Of a stretch of DNA of 64,000 bases, positions 47,765 to 56,380 are shown in pieces (position 1 is the stretch's first letter; the number at the start of each line of letters is the position of its first letter). The stretch covers positions 325,808-389,807 of the forward strand of contig NZ_UNRE01000003.1 in NCBI RefSeq assembly GCF_900537085.1, in the 5' to 3' direction. Under the pieces are notes generated by a model. That model was not told where the DNA came from, ran no database searches, and worked only from the letters and a program-made list of their open reading frames with translations. This DNA is from Agarivorans sp. Alg241-V36 (GTDB taxonomy: Bacteria > Pseudomonadota > Gammaproteobacteria > Enterobacterales > Celerinatantimonadaceae). The position numbers were made by a program, and so were the translations under genes.

Positions 47765-48139
47765 GTGGAATTTAGAGATTATCAGTTGCGACTAACGCAA
47801 CAACTTGAGCAGTTAAAGTCTGAAATAATCTCAATTTTAACTGCCTCAAAAAAAACCAGTTTAAAACTAACAGCCGACAAACTTCAGTCTTTAACTAATG
47901 AAGAGCTGATTGATCAAGCTTTAAAATTACAACTCTCTGAGTTAACGACTCAGTTAAAACAGTTACAAAGGGTTGATGCTGCGCTTTGCCAAATAGACTT
48001 AGGTTTATATGGCCTATGTAGTGACTGTGAAGAAGAGATTGAAATTAGTCGCCTAGAAAACGACCCAAGCACCCAACGCTGTCAGCGTTGCAGTGACAAA
48101 CACCGTATGTTTAAACGGCGCGAAAGTTTCGCACTTTAA
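47765..48139 (+). CDS. DksA/TraR C4 zinc-finger protein
   Basis: This 124-residue protein has an N-terminal coiled coil (about 1-80, RLTQQLEQLKSEI, QLSELTTQLKQLQRVDAAL) and a C-terminal C4 zinc finger GLYGLCSDCEEEIEISRLEND...CQRCSDK near residue 90. DksA-like proteins enter the RNA polymerase secondary channel. The coiled-coil tip here lacks an obvious DxxDxA motif, so it may be a paralogue of DksA with different activity, or an unrelated regulator. The start is taken as GTG at 47765; a TTG at 47753 is possible. No strong Shine-Dalgarno is visible. Confidence 0.88.
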   Translation: MEFRDYQLRLTQQLEQLKSEIISILTASKKTSLKLTADKLQSLTNEELIDQALKLQLSELTTQLKQLQRVDAALCQIDLGLYGLCSDCEEEIEISRLENDPSTQRCQRCSDKHRMFKRRESFAL

Positions 48140-48163
48140 ACACTACTGAAACCAGCAAATACA

Positions 48164-48189
48164 AAAAAGCCCGCTATTGCGGGCTTTTT
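48164..48189. terminator. Bidirectional terminator between DksA-like and porin genes
   Basis: AAAAAGCCCGC and GCGGGCTTTTT form a perfect 11-bp stem around TATT, with T tracts on both strands. It serves the two convergent genes. Confidence 0.93.
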
Positions 48190-48210
48190 ACTTCTATCTT
48201 CTTAGAAGAA

Positions 48211-49245
48211 TTAGAAGTTGTAACGTACACCCACTGCTAGGCGGTTGTCGTCAGTTTTGTTACCAGAAGTAGACTTAGTAGTCTCATCTTGGTACTCAGT
48301 GTACAAAAGAACGTTGTTCCAGTCGTACATTGCACCCACTAAAGCAGTTTTTAAGTCTGCTTCTGAGTTCTTGTCTTCTTGGTAGTTCCAACCTGTATAA
48401 AGTTGAAGACCCATGTCTAATGTGTAAGCGAATACACCTTCGTGGCCGATTGCTTTGTCTGATACGCCAGTAGCGCCATCAAATTCTACGTGGTTTTTAA
48501 ACTCACCGTAAGAAACAGCAGCGTAGATAGGACCTTGGTTGTAGCTAGCAGCTAAAGCAGTTAGCTTAACGTCGCCATCGTTGAATACTTCAGCTTTCTT
48601 AGCATCAGTACGGTTCATTTGGTGGTAAGTTGCACCAATGTTTAGACCGAAATCGAAATCATAAGATACCGCACCAGAGTAGCTATCTTTACGACCTTCA
48701 GCTTCGTCAGCAAACTGATACTGACCGCTTAGGTTAACGCCGCCAAAGCTACCGTTGTATTGTAGAGCATCGTTTGCACGACCAGCACCAGTTTCACCGT
48801 GGCCACCGTCGTAGATACCCATTGCTGTTCCGCCGTATACCCAGAATACATCGGTAACGCCAGTAACAGTGTAGTAAGTAGACCATTGCTTACCGTAAGA
48901 AACAGAACCGTAGTCTGCATGGTCAAATGCGATAAAACCTAAACGGTTAAAGAAAGGAGCGTCGCTGTCGCCATTTGGGTTATCGATACCATATTCCATG
49001 GTAGCGCGAGCAGTAACGTTTTCGCTTAGTACGCGAGAAAAGTTTAGGTTAATACGTGAAGAGTTGTTTTCTGAACGTGCTTCGCGGCCTTCGCCTTCTA
49101 CGCCGTTGTCAGCTGACTCAACCATAAGGTTAAGGCGACCGCCGATAGAAAATGAATTTTCGCCGTCGTTGTAAATTTCTTGAGCGTTAGTTGCACCAGT
49201 TGCAAATAATGCTGGAATTGCGATTGCTAGAATAGTCTTTTTCAA
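48211..49245 (-). CDS. General porin (Gram-negative porin family), TTG start
   Basis: This is a 344-residue outer-membrane porin with signal peptide (MKKTILAIAIPALFATGATNA). It is a 16-stranded trimeric type: FSIGGRLNLMVES, INLNFSRVLSENVTARATME, FNRLGFIAFDHADYGSVSYG, RNDALQYNG-like motifs and a C-terminal LAVGVRYNF ending in Phe. The start is TTG at 49245 (TGGAACA upstream), whereas the neighbouring porin has ATG in the same context. A second porin gene lies upstream on the same strand. Confidence 0.93.
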   Translation of the reverse strand: MKKTILAIAIPALFATGATNAQEIYNDGENSFSIGGRLNLMVESADNGVEGEGREARSENNSSRINLNFSRVLSENVTARATMEYGIDNPNGDSDAPFFNRLGFIAFDHADYGSVSYGKQWSTYYTVTGVTDVFWVYGGTAMGIYDGGHGETGAGRANDALQYNGSFGGVNLSGQYQFADEAEGRKDSYSGAVSYDFDFGLNIGATYHQMNRTDAKKAEVFNDGDVKLTALAASYNQGPIYAAVSYGEFKNHVEFDGATGVSDKAIGHEGVFAYTLDMGLQLYTGWNYQEDKNSEADLKTALVGAMYDWNNVLLYTEYQDETTKSTSGNKTDDNRLAVGVRYNF

Positions 49246-49600
49246 TGTTCCACTGCCTATTTTGAGATTAATAATTTATCTCTTCCATGACCCATTCATA
49301 CATCCTTGGAATGGCTTCCCTGAGCAGTGAAGTCCTTCTCACGGCCGATATATTTGCCGATAACGAGAGCGAAATCAATATTTTTTTGAAGTTTTTATGA
49401 ACTTTTCCAGTTATTTAAAACTACAATAGGCATCTTGGCGAAATAATCATCTAAATAATGTCTATTTTTTAACAAAAGATTAAGCAAGTTGAGGATTCAA
49501 AAAGATTTTTAGAGAGGAGTTGGAGACAAATTAAAGATTTTTTGGTGCGGTAAAACTAAAAAAGCTCACCGAAGTGAGCTTTTTGCTACAAACTTATTGA
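49246..49600. other. Intergenic region between the two porin genes
   Basis: The 355 bp carries the upstream porin's terminator (49560-49583) and the leader of the downstream porin. The leader has two ATCGGC copies (minus strand, about 49351-49373) and a CCATTC/GAATGG hairpin nearer the start. I see no gene. Confidence 0.55.
49560..49584 (-). terminator. Terminator of the upstream porin gene
   Basis: AAAAGCTCAC and GTGAGCTTTT form a 10-bp stem with a CGAA tetraloop. On the minus strand the T tract follows the stem at 49560-49551-side A residues. It is 17 bp beyond the porin stop. Confidence 0.88.
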
Positions 49601-50650
49601 CTACCAGTAAACGCGCATACCAGCAGCAACGGTGCTTGCTTTGTCGAAGCGAGTTGGGCCAATATCCACACCAGTTTCGTTATTCGTTACACCTAAAGTA
49701 GTACCGTCTAAGTAAGCATACTCAGCATATACACGAGCCCAACTATTGAACTTGTGCTCAACACCTAAGTAAAACACGCTTGAATTATCTTTAATATCAG
49801 AACTACTAATATCAACTCCGCCTACAGTACCGTCAAATGACACGTACTCATAACCACCGTATAAAGCGGTTTTACCAAATGAATAAACACCACCTAGACC
49901 TAATGCGTCTTCAGTGATTTTGTCATTTTGCTGAGTGTATTCATTGTTGTAGTAACTACCTTTAAGGTATAAGTCACCGATGCTGTAATCAGCTTGAAGA
50001 GTCCATGCAGCTGTTTCTAATGTTTCAGTTACACCAACGTTATCTTTCTCACCAGCGTAACCAGCAATAAGACCAAGACCTGCAATGTTACCATCTACAA
50101 ATATCTCGTATAACTCAGCTGCTGACTCGTCTTCGTCTAGGCCGTAAGAAGCACCAACACCAAATGACTCACCGTTGAACTTGTACTTAACTAGGTTGTC
50201 GTGTAAACCACCTGATTCGGCAGTGTAACGTAAAGCAGTACCACCGAAGAAGTAAGATTGGTCAGCACTTCCGTAGTCATCTTGGTGAGTCCATTGACGA
50301 CCGAACGTTAGCATACCGAAGTCACCGTCAAAACCAGCGTAATGAAGACGGTTCTCTAAAGCGCCACCGTTACCAGAAATGCCGAATTCGAATAAACCAA
50401 TGGCGTTAATGCCTTCGCCAATTGCGTAACTAGCACTAAGGCCAGCACGTGAAGAACCAGCACCTAAAGTAGTTGTACCGTCGATTTTTTTATCGTCTGC
50501 GTCTACAGTATCAACGCCAGCTTTAAGTTCTGTACGTAAGTGGCCGTAGAAGTCTACAGAACCTTCTTCGCTTTTTAGAATCTCAACTGCGCTTGCAGAA
50601 CCTGCAAATAATACTGCTGGTATTGCTACCGCTAGAATTGTCTTTTTCAT
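49601..50650 (-). CDS. General porin (Gram-negative porin family)
   Basis: This is a 349-residue outer-membrane porin, probably trimeric, with signal peptide MKKTILAVAIPAVLFAGSASA. Strands GSVDFYGHLRTELKAG, SSRAGLSASYAIGEGINAIG, FGMLTFGRQWTHQD and the C-terminal VAAGMRVYW (aromatic end) are typical. AGGAAAA directly precedes the ATG. The leader has a strong promoter-like sequence and a 5'-terminal hairpin. It and the downstream porin are paralogues with different loops. Confidence 0.95.
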   Translation of the reverse strand: MKKTILAVAIPAVLFAGSASAVEILKSEEGSVDFYGHLRTELKAGVDTVDADDKKIDGTTTLGAGSSRAGLSASYAIGEGINAIGLFEFGISGNGGALENRLHYAGFDGDFGMLTFGRQWTHQDDYGSADQSYFFGGTALRYTAESGGLHDNLVKYKFNGESFGVGASYGLDEDESAAELYEIFVDGNIAGLGLIAGYAGEKDNVGVTETLETAAWTLQADYSIGDLYLKGSYYNNEYTQQNDKITEDALGLGGVYSFGKTALYGGYEYVSFDGTVGGVDISSSDIKDNSSVFYLGVEHKFNSWARVYAEYAYLDGTTLGVTNNETGVDIGPTRFDKASTVAAGMRVYW

Positions 50651-50702
50651 TTTTCCTGTGCCTTCTTAGCAATTAAACACTTGTTCCTTAAATTCCCTGT
50701 GT

Positions 50703-50722
50703 GACAGTGATTTCTCACTGTC
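50703..50722 (-). promoter_or_regulatory. 5' leader hairpin of the porin mRNA
   Basis: On the minus strand GACAGTGA and TCACTGTC form a perfect eight-base-pair stem closed by a GAAA tetraloop. The predicted transcription start (about 50726) is only a few bases before it. Such 5'-terminal hairpins protect ompA mRNA from RNase E in E. coli. Confidence 0.65.
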
Positions 50723-50732
50723 TGGTCAATAC

Positions 50733-50761
50733 ATTATCAAGCTGAAATTTTTTTGCAATAA
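50733..50761 (-). promoter_or_regulatory. Sigma-70 promoter of the porin gene
   Basis: On the minus strand TTATTG (50761-50756) and GATAAT (50738-50733) are separated by 17 bp. This would put the start near 50726, giving a leader of about 75 bases. Confidence 0.55.
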
Positions 50762-50998
50762 AAAATTGAACTTTTATAAAATCACGTAAAACCCTGTATC
50801 TGCGTGCTTTTAGAGTGGTCAAACTATAATCAGGCACAATAAAAGAATGTATTAGAGATAAAAACGTGATCTAGCTCTAACAGTATTTAAGCCAAGAATT
50901 TGATTTTTTTACAGTGTTTTATGTTGCCGCACTTATCTATAATATATATCTGAAGAACAAGCACTTATTTATAAGTTGTTAACAACATTGAGGAATTC

Positions 50999-53023
50999 AT
51001 GTTAACAGAAAAAAATAAACAACGAATTCGCCATTGGTATAATACTCTTCAGGAGCAAAATCCAACATTTGTTAAGAGAGCTGCACAAAGTTCTCTTATT
51101 GCGCAAATAGCCAAAACAATTGCAGGGGACATTAATCGTAAACAACGGGTACTTTTAGCTGAAGCTGGCACAGGAACCGGCAAATCACTGGCTTATTTAC
51201 TAGCATCTATACCTTTAGCGAAAGCGCTAAATAAAAAAGTTGTGGTATCCACCGCAACCGTTGCCTTGCAACAACAACTAATAGAAAGTGATTTACCCAC
51301 TGTTCACCTCGCAGCCCATGGCGAATTTGAATTTGCCTTAGCGAAAGGCAGGCAGCGTTATTGCTGCGCCCATAAACTAGTTGCAGCTACTAGCACCGAT
51401 TTGGGTCTTAGCCCAAAACAGCTAGATCTCACCAAAAGAATGGCGATTGCTTTACAACAAGGTAAATGGGATGGCGACAGAGATAGTTGGCCAGGGCAAG
51501 TGCCGTGGCAAATTTGGCAGCATGTGGTGGTTGATACCTTAAGCTGCTCGGTGCAATCGGCAAGGCATCGAAGTTGTCCCTTTCATAAAGCACGCAAAGG
51601 ATTAAAAAAAGCCGACGTGATAGTGGCAAACCACAGTTTGTTGCTTGCCGATCTTCATGCCGGTAGTGGGCATATTCTGCCAGCAGCAGAAGACTGCATT
51701 TATATACTAGACGAAGCGCATCAGTTTCCTGAGATAGCAAGAGAAGCTAGCGCTAAGCAATTAATGCTAAATCATGCACTAAAAGAGTTAGAGAACCTAA
51801 AGCTGTTCGACAAAGAATTGGCCAACATTCTAAATCCTAATGCTGTTGCAGGAAGCAGTCTAAAGCTAAAAGAGGCCTGCGCAGAGTTGAACCGCTGCTT
51901 TAATAAACTTAAAGATGTTGCCAATGCCAATAAAGAATCTTTTGATAACAGTCAGCATTGGCGCTTTGCGCTAGGAAAAACGCCCTCTGCGATTATTAAC
52001 CTAGCCAGTAATTACCATAAAGAAGCCAATAAACTCAGTAATAGTTTGCAGCATTACGCTGGAGTCATCCAAGAGAACGTGGCAAACAATCAAATGAAGT
52101 CTGCCCAAGCTGAAGCTCTACTTAGCCGCTTAAGCGCAATGCAAAGCTTGGCAGAATCTTGGTTAGAGGTGCTGTTTAGCTATGCCAGTGAAAACAATCA
52201 AAAGAACTATGCCTTTTGGTTTACTCGTAAAGATAAAGAAATACAGCTGTGTAGCTCACCAATAGAAATTGGTGGCTTACTGCAACAACTGCTGTGGCAA
52301 GATGCTTTTTCAGTTATTGCCGTTTCAGCAACACTTAGCGCGCTAGGTAACTTCTCCTACTATCTAAATCAAGTTGGCTTGGCTAAACTGCCCAAGGAAC
52401 AATTAGTCAAACTGCCCTCTCCTTTTAACTACCAACAAGTTACTTTGAGTGTGCCCAATAACATTGCCGAACCAGACCACCCCGAGTTTGCTAACAATGT
52501 TGCACACCAGATATTGGCTGCTCAGCAAAACCAAGGCGGTATTTTGGTATTGTGTAATTCTTATCGTTTAGTCGATAAAGTCGCTGAGCAGTTAGAAGGC
52601 AAAAAAATTGACAACCTCTGGATCCAAGGCCAACTTACTAATCAGCAAATCTTGGCCAAACACCGACAGAGCCGCCAACAAAACCAAACCAGTACTATTC
52701 TGGCCACAATAGGCTTTAGTGAAGGCATTGACCTACCCGGTGACTTGTTAACAGACCTTATTGTTGCTCGCCTCCCCTTTGCAGTGCCTACTGAGCCGGT
52801 AATGGCTAGCCACTCTGAGTTATTAGAAAGCCGCAATCAAAATCCTTTCATGTTACTCACCTTGCCCAGTGCGAGTCGAAAACTGGTACAGAGCTGCGGA
52901 AGGTTAATGAGAAAAGAAAGTGATTCAGGTAGAATCGTGCTGCTCGATAGTCGACTCACTAGCCGTAGATATGGCAAGCAACTATTAGCGGCATTACCAC
53001 CCTTTAAAAGAAGTGACCATTAA
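50999..53023 (+). CDS. dinG: ATP-dependent DNA helicase DinG
   Basis: This 674-residue XPD-family Fe-S helicase unwinds R-loops and forks. Walker A is LLAEAGTGTGKSLAYL near residue 56, cluster Cys candidates are in RQRYCCAHKL near residue 118, and in DTLSCSVQS and HRSCPFHKAR. A DEAH box sits in ILDEAHQFPE near residue 236. Motif V/VI are GFSEGIDLPG and QSCGRLMR near residue 640. GAGGAA precedes the ATG. It starts an operon in which the transporter gene overlaps its stop by one base. It differs from the YoaA paralogue at 1566-3482 in the Fe-S region. Confidence 0.93.
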   Translation: MLTEKNKQRIRHWYNTLQEQNPTFVKRAAQSSLIAQIAKTIAGDINRKQRVLLAEAGTGTGKSLAYLLASIPLAKALNKKVVVSTATVALQQQLIESDLPTVHLAAHGEFEFALAKGRQRYCCAHKLVAATSTDLGLSPKQLDLTKRMAIALQQGKWDGDRDSWPGQVPWQIWQHVVVDTLSCSVQSARHRSCPFHKARKGLKKADVIVANHSLLLADLHAGSGHILPAAEDCIYILDEAHQFPEIAREASAKQLMLNHALKELENLKLFDKELANILNPNAVAGSSLKLKEACAELNRCFNKLKDVANANKESFDNSQHWRFALGKTPSAIINLASNYHKEANKLSNSLQHYAGVIQENVANNQMKSAQAEALLSRLSAMQSLAESWLEVLFSYASENNQKNYAFWFTRKDKEIQLCSSPIEIGGLLQQLLWQDAFSVIAVSATLSALGNFSYYLNQVGLAKLPKEQLVKLPSPFNYQQVTLSVPNNIAEPDHPEFANNVAHQILAAQQNQGGILVLCNSYRLVDKVAEQLEGKKIDNLWIQGQLTNQQILAKHRQSRQQNQTSTILATIGFSEGIDLPGDLLTDLIVARLPFAVPTEPVMASHSELLESRNQNPFMLLTLPSASRKLVQSCGRLMRKESDSGRIVLLDSRLTSRRYGKQLLAALPPFKRSDH

Positions 53024-53802
53024 TGTTAGAACTGGGACTCGACCCTTCTGTTTTAATCCTAATCGTAGGCATTGGCCTAACCGCAGGTTTTATTGATGCG
53101 ATTGCTGGCGGTGGTGGTCTATTAACCATTCCTGCCTTATTAAGTATTGGCCTACCTCCACACATAGCGCTTGGTACCAACAAGCTCGCGGCAAGCTTTG
53201 GCTCAAGTACTGCGGCTTGGACCTTTTATCGCAAACAACTGTTTAATCCAGTGTTTTGGCTTTGGAGCTTTGTTGCTACCGCAATTGGTGCTTTTGCCGG
53301 CACCTTTATCGTAGATTTTATTAGCACCCAGTGGTTAGAAAAGTTGTTACCTCTGGTGATTATGGCAACGGCTGTTTATACCATCCTTAATCGTAAACAA
53401 GCCGACGGCCAAGCAGTGCTGCCCAAAGTAGACAAAAAACTTAAAAAGCAGATGCTTGGGCAAGGTTTAAGCCTAGGTTTTTACGATGGCGTTGCAGGGC
53501 CAGGCACTGGCGCATTCTGGACAGTTTCATCAATGGCCTTATATAAGATGAACATTTTACTGTCCTCAGGCTTAGCTAAAGCCATGAACTTCACCAGTAA
53601 CTTTGTCTCCTTTATTACCTTTGTATACTTAGGCCACGTAAACTGGGCTATTGGCTTAACCATGGGTGTAAGCATTATGCTAGGTGCCGTAGTTGGCGCG
53701 CATTCGGCGATTCACTTTGGTGCTAAGTTCATTCGCCCGGTATTTATTACCGTGGTAATGGTTATTGCCGGTAAACTGGCTTGGCAAGCATGGTTGAGTT
53801 AG
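53023..53802 (+). CDS. TSUP (TauE/SafE) family membrane transporter
   Basis: This 259-residue inner-membrane protein has about eight hydrophobic segments. GFIDAIAGGGGLLTIPALL near residue 25 and LGFYDGVAGPGTGAFW near residue 150 are the two inverted TSUP repeat motifs. Members move sulfite, sulfoacetate or other small organic anions; the substrate here cannot be assigned. The start ATG overlaps the dinG stop (TAATG). It is a YfcA-like gene cotranscribed with dinG and priC. Confidence 0.95.
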   Translation: MLELGLDPSVLILIVGIGLTAGFIDAIAGGGGLLTIPALLSIGLPPHIALGTNKLAASFGSSTAAWTFYRKQLFNPVFWLWSFVATAIGAFAGTFIVDFISTQWLEKLLPLVIMATAVYTILNRKQADGQAVLPKVDKKLKKQMLGQGLSLGFYDGVAGPGTGAFWTVSSMALYKMNILLSSGLAKAMNFTSNFVSFITFVYLGHVNWAIGLTMGVSIMLGAVVGAHSAIHFGAKFIRPVFITVVMVIAGKLAWQAWLS

Positions 53803-54398
53803 AACTTGAAAAGTTGGCGCAAAAACTTCGCCAACTAAAGGAGCAAGCCGAACATCGAGACTTGCAAGGTGAACGCAGCGCCTATGCAAAAACCGCAGTA
53901 CTTGATGAACGATTTAGCTGTCGCAGCGATCTGTTTAGTGACTATGTTAGCGAGCTTGAACAAGATCTCTTACAAATTAGTCGCTTAGGTGAAAAAACCA
54001 AAGACATCGACTTGCTCAAGCTATATTGCGATCGATTTGTCGGTAAGTTTGCCATGCTACAAGGCAAAATCAATCAAGTTACTCGCAAACAAAAACAACG
54101 CTCCATTCCCCAGCAGCAGCGAATCCAGAGTTGGCAAAATCGCTTGAATAAAGTAATCAACTCTGGCGATCAAAACCAACTGCACGAAAAGCTTAATCAA
54201 CAAAAGCAATTTGAAGCTCAGTTAGAGCAAAAGATTGCTGAAAAAAACCAAGTACTTAATCGTAGTAATATCAAGACAGATACTGCTAGACTAAGCGCAG
54301 AGATCCTCAGCTTAAAAAGTCGTTTAGGTGAGTGTCAAAAAACCACGTGGAAACTGGAACAAAAAATCAATCAGTTAGAATCACGCTTTAAGGAGTAA
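53790..54398 (+). CDS. priC: Primosomal replication protein PriC (N'')
   Basis: PriC restarts collapsed replication forks by loading DnaB on single-stranded DNA. The protein of about 202 residues is helical: ERFSCRSDLFSDYVSELEQD near residue 42, YCDRFVGKFAMLQGKINQ near residue 75 and a repeated RLxxCxxTxxKLEQKI tail. These match the E. coli PriC pattern. The start is taken as ATG at 53790, overlapping the transporter gene by 13 bp; a TTG at 53781 is possible. Its neighbours dinG and ybaM recall the E. coli priC-ybaM pairing. Confidence 0.9.
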   Translation: MVELELEKLAQKLRQLKEQAEHRDLQGERSAYAKTAVLDERFSCRSDLFSDYVSELEQDLLQISRLGEKTKDIDLLKLYCDRFVGKFAMLQGKINQVTRKQKQRSIPQQQRIQSWQNRLNKVINSGDQNQLHEKLNQQKQFEAQLEQKIAEKNQVLNRSNIKTDTARLSAEILSLKSRLGECQKTTWKLEQKINQLESRFKE

Positions 54399-54401
54399 TT
54401 C

Positions 54402-55106
54402 ATGCGATTCTTTGGGAAGACTGTAAGCTTAACATTTGCTTGTATAGCAAGCTTCAACGCCTTTGCCGCGAGCTTTTCTACACCTAGTTATTTTGAAATA
54501 ATGTATGTAGATAAACAGTCTACTGGAATGCTTAGCTCAGCTAAAACTGAAATAGAGTTAACTACAGGGCCTCATCAAGTTGTGGTTCGCTATAATGATG
54601 TTGTTGGCTCTAGTAACAGTTCAGAAATCATCAAATCACAGCCTATTGTAATCAACTTAAATGTAAGAGATGGCCAGTCTATCTTATTGGCATCGAAGCA
54701 GCCAAGAGGCATTAGTAAGGCTAAAAAGTATGCAGATAAACCAAGCTTTAGCTTAAAAGATGAAAACGGTGGTTCTGTAGATTCTAGTTATTATGTTCTT
54801 CCTTTAAAACCAGGGATGCAGTTATCTCGTGATTACTTAGAAGAGATTGCAGCTATTGAAGCTAAACAAGGTACAGCAGCTCCGGCAGCAGCTGCCGCCA
54901 CAACTGCAGCCGTGGTTGCTAAAACTGATACTCCAACAACTAGCACTACGAGCAGTAACAGCAATGCCACCGCAGCGGCCGCTAGTAACGACGTGGCTGT
55001 ACCTGCAAGTGACAGTACCGAATTACAAATGCTGCAGTTTTGGTATCAACGCGCCGATGCAGCTACCCGCAAGCAATTCCAAATTTGGGTCATTCAGCAG
55101 CAATAA
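54402..55106 (+). CDS. DUF2057 family exported protein
   Basis: This 234-residue protein has a signal peptide (about 1-22, ending FNAFA). The DUF2057 core (about 23-150: LELTTGPHQVVVRYND, PIVINLNVRDGQSILLASKQ, SLKDENGGSVDSSYYVLPL) is followed by an Ala/Thr/Ser-rich tail (residues about 160-205, many Ala) and a conserved LQMLQFWYQRADAATRKQFQ end. The related E. coli YccT has been linked to curli regulation (CsgI), but this function is not assured here. AAGGAG precedes the ATG, three bases after priC. Confidence 0.9.
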   Translation: MRFFGKTVSLTFACIASFNAFAASFSTPSYFEIMYVDKQSTGMLSSAKTEIELTTGPHQVVVRYNDVVGSSNSSEIIKSQPIVINLNVRDGQSILLASKQPRGISKAKKYADKPSFSLKDENGGSVDSSYYVLPLKPGMQLSRDYLEEIAAIEAKQGTAAPAAAAATTAAVVAKTDTPTTSTTSSNSNATAAAASNDVAVPASDSTELQMLQFWYQRADAATRKQFQIWVIQQQ

Positions 55107-55180
55107 GCAGCGCATCAACATTGACCTGAGCTGGAAACAGCTTAGGTCATTTTTCTATAGTTTTAATCCACCGGATCTCT

Positions 55181-55342
55181 ATGTCTCTTAACTCCGCTCC
55201 AAAACACATTCAGCTGGCTGTAGATTTAATTCAACTACTTGAAGAAAACCACATCGAGCCAGAGCTCGCGCTTAAAGCACTAGAAATAGTCAGCCAAGAT
55301 TGTAAGAAGAAACTTGCAGAACAAACTCAATCAGAAGATTAA
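55181..55342 (+). CDS. ybaM: YbaM family small protein (DUF2496)
   Basis: A 53-codon frame begins ATG at 55181 and reads MSLNSAPKHIQLAVDLIQLL, then EENHIEPELALKALEIV, ending EQTQSED. It matches E. coli YbaM (also 53 residues) at positions such as LAVDLI, LLEEN and ALxIV. The function is unknown. It lies 74 bp after the DUF2057 gene, in the same order relative to priC as in E. coli (priC next to ybaM). The ribosome-binding site is CCGGATC, weak. Confidence 0.92.
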   Translation: MSLNSAPKHIQLAVDLIQLLEENHIEPELALKALEIVSQDCKKKLAEQTQSED

Positions 55343-55510
55343 ACCTCGAAACGTCACACCTAATATAACTAAGTGCTCAGTAATAGGCTTAAGAGCCTGA
55401 ATTTTAGATATTTGTTATAAAACTATTATTGTTAAATTTTTATAATCATCGCAAAACCATAAACATATATGGTTAATATGATTTGAATGAGCAATAAGTG
55501 CACTGTATTT

Positions 55511-55526
55511 TGTGATCTAAATCAGA
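55511..55526 (+). promoter_or_regulatory. CRP-like site before the Tsx/OmpK gene
   Basis: TGTGATCTAAATCAGA matches TGTGA-N6-TCACA at nine of ten conserved positions. It is 91 bp upstream of the start codon, fitting a class I or II activation site. CRP control of Tsx-type channels is known in E. coli. Confidence 0.6.
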
Positions 55527-55616
55527 ACTTTAGTTCCCTTCCACTATAAACTTTCAGCCGAACTCAAAACAAAACACCCACGGTAATTCACTTAAAAGTG
55601 AACAAGGAACTACCCT

Positions 55617-56360
55617 ATGAAAAAAATTGCACTACTTTCAGCTGCCGCTTTATTGGCCAGCGCTCCTGCCAGCGCCGAATATTTATACGGTTACGGTAAC
55701 ATCAGTGTTAACTATTTAGACTGGTCTAAAAACACTCAAGATCGTACCGATTTTCAAGAAGATTTCGCTTACCTTGAACTAGAAGGTGGTGCAGGTTTTG
55801 ATTGGGGCGAAGTTTACGGCTTCTTTGATCTAGAAAACGTTCAAGATGGTAGCGACGAATTACGTACAGCATATAAAGGAACTATTGCTTACAAAATTGC
55901 TGATACCGACTTCCGTTTGTACGGCCAACACTACGCAACTGACTCAAAAGTTTTTGCTGCCAACAACACCGTTCTAGGTGGCCAATACCGCTTCCAAGGT
56001 GACGGTTGGTTTGTTACGCCTTGGGTTGGCGCTCACATGACTATCACTAACCCTTCTTGGAACGATGGTTTCACGGGTTTTAACGGTGGTATGTTTGGTT
56101 GGACCGCGGTTTACAACTTTACTGCTTGGGATCAAAAATTCTGGATCTCTAACTGGCACGAATCTGAGTTCGCTCGTAAATCAGATTACACCGACGTATC
56201 AGGCGAAACCGATGATGTTTCAATGAACGGCGCATTAGCATTTTGGTGGGATGCCACTGAGCACGTAACTACTGGTGTTCAATACCGTTACGCTTACAAC
56301 AAGCTAGGTACTGTAGGCAACCAAAACGCCTTCATTTACTCACTACGTTACAACTTCTAA
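55617..56360 (+). CDS. Tsx/OmpK-family nucleoside-specific channel
   Basis: This 247-residue outer-membrane protein has signal peptide MKKIALLSAAALLASAPASA. It belongs to the OmpK/Tsx channel family: YGYGNISVNYLDWSKN, DFAYLELEGGAGFDWGEVYGF, FFDLENVQ, FRLYGQHYATDS and C-terminal FIYSLRYNF (aromatic end). Such channels take up nucleosides; OmpK is also a phage receptor in vibrios. CAAGGAACTACCCT precedes the ATG, a CRP-like site lies upstream and a terminator follows. Confidence 0.93.
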   Translation: MKKIALLSAAALLASAPASAEYLYGYGNISVNYLDWSKNTQDRTDFQEDFAYLELEGGAGFDWGEVYGFFDLENVQDGSDELRTAYKGTIAYKIADTDFRLYGQHYATDSKVFAANNTVLGGQYRFQGDGWFVTPWVGAHMTITNPSWNDGFTGFNGGMFGWTAVYNFTAWDQKFWISNWHESEFARKSDYTDVSGETDDVSMNGALAFWWDATEHVTTGVQYRYAYNKLGTVGNQNAFIYSLRYNF

Positions 56361-56380
56361 GTTCTTAAATAGTTGAGCGA

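Larger units (their letters stand above)
50651..50998. other. Divergent promoter region of porin and dinG
   Basis: This 348-bp gap contains the porin promoter (50733-50761, minus), its leader hairpin (50703-50722) and an AT-rich TATAATATATATC stretch about 60 bp before dinG. I see no LexA-type box and no small gene. Confidence 0.6.

Noticed and set aside
50940-51000. LexA (SOS) box before dinG
   Set aside because: I looked for CTG-N10-CAG-type palindromes upstream and found none, so SOS control is not claimed here.
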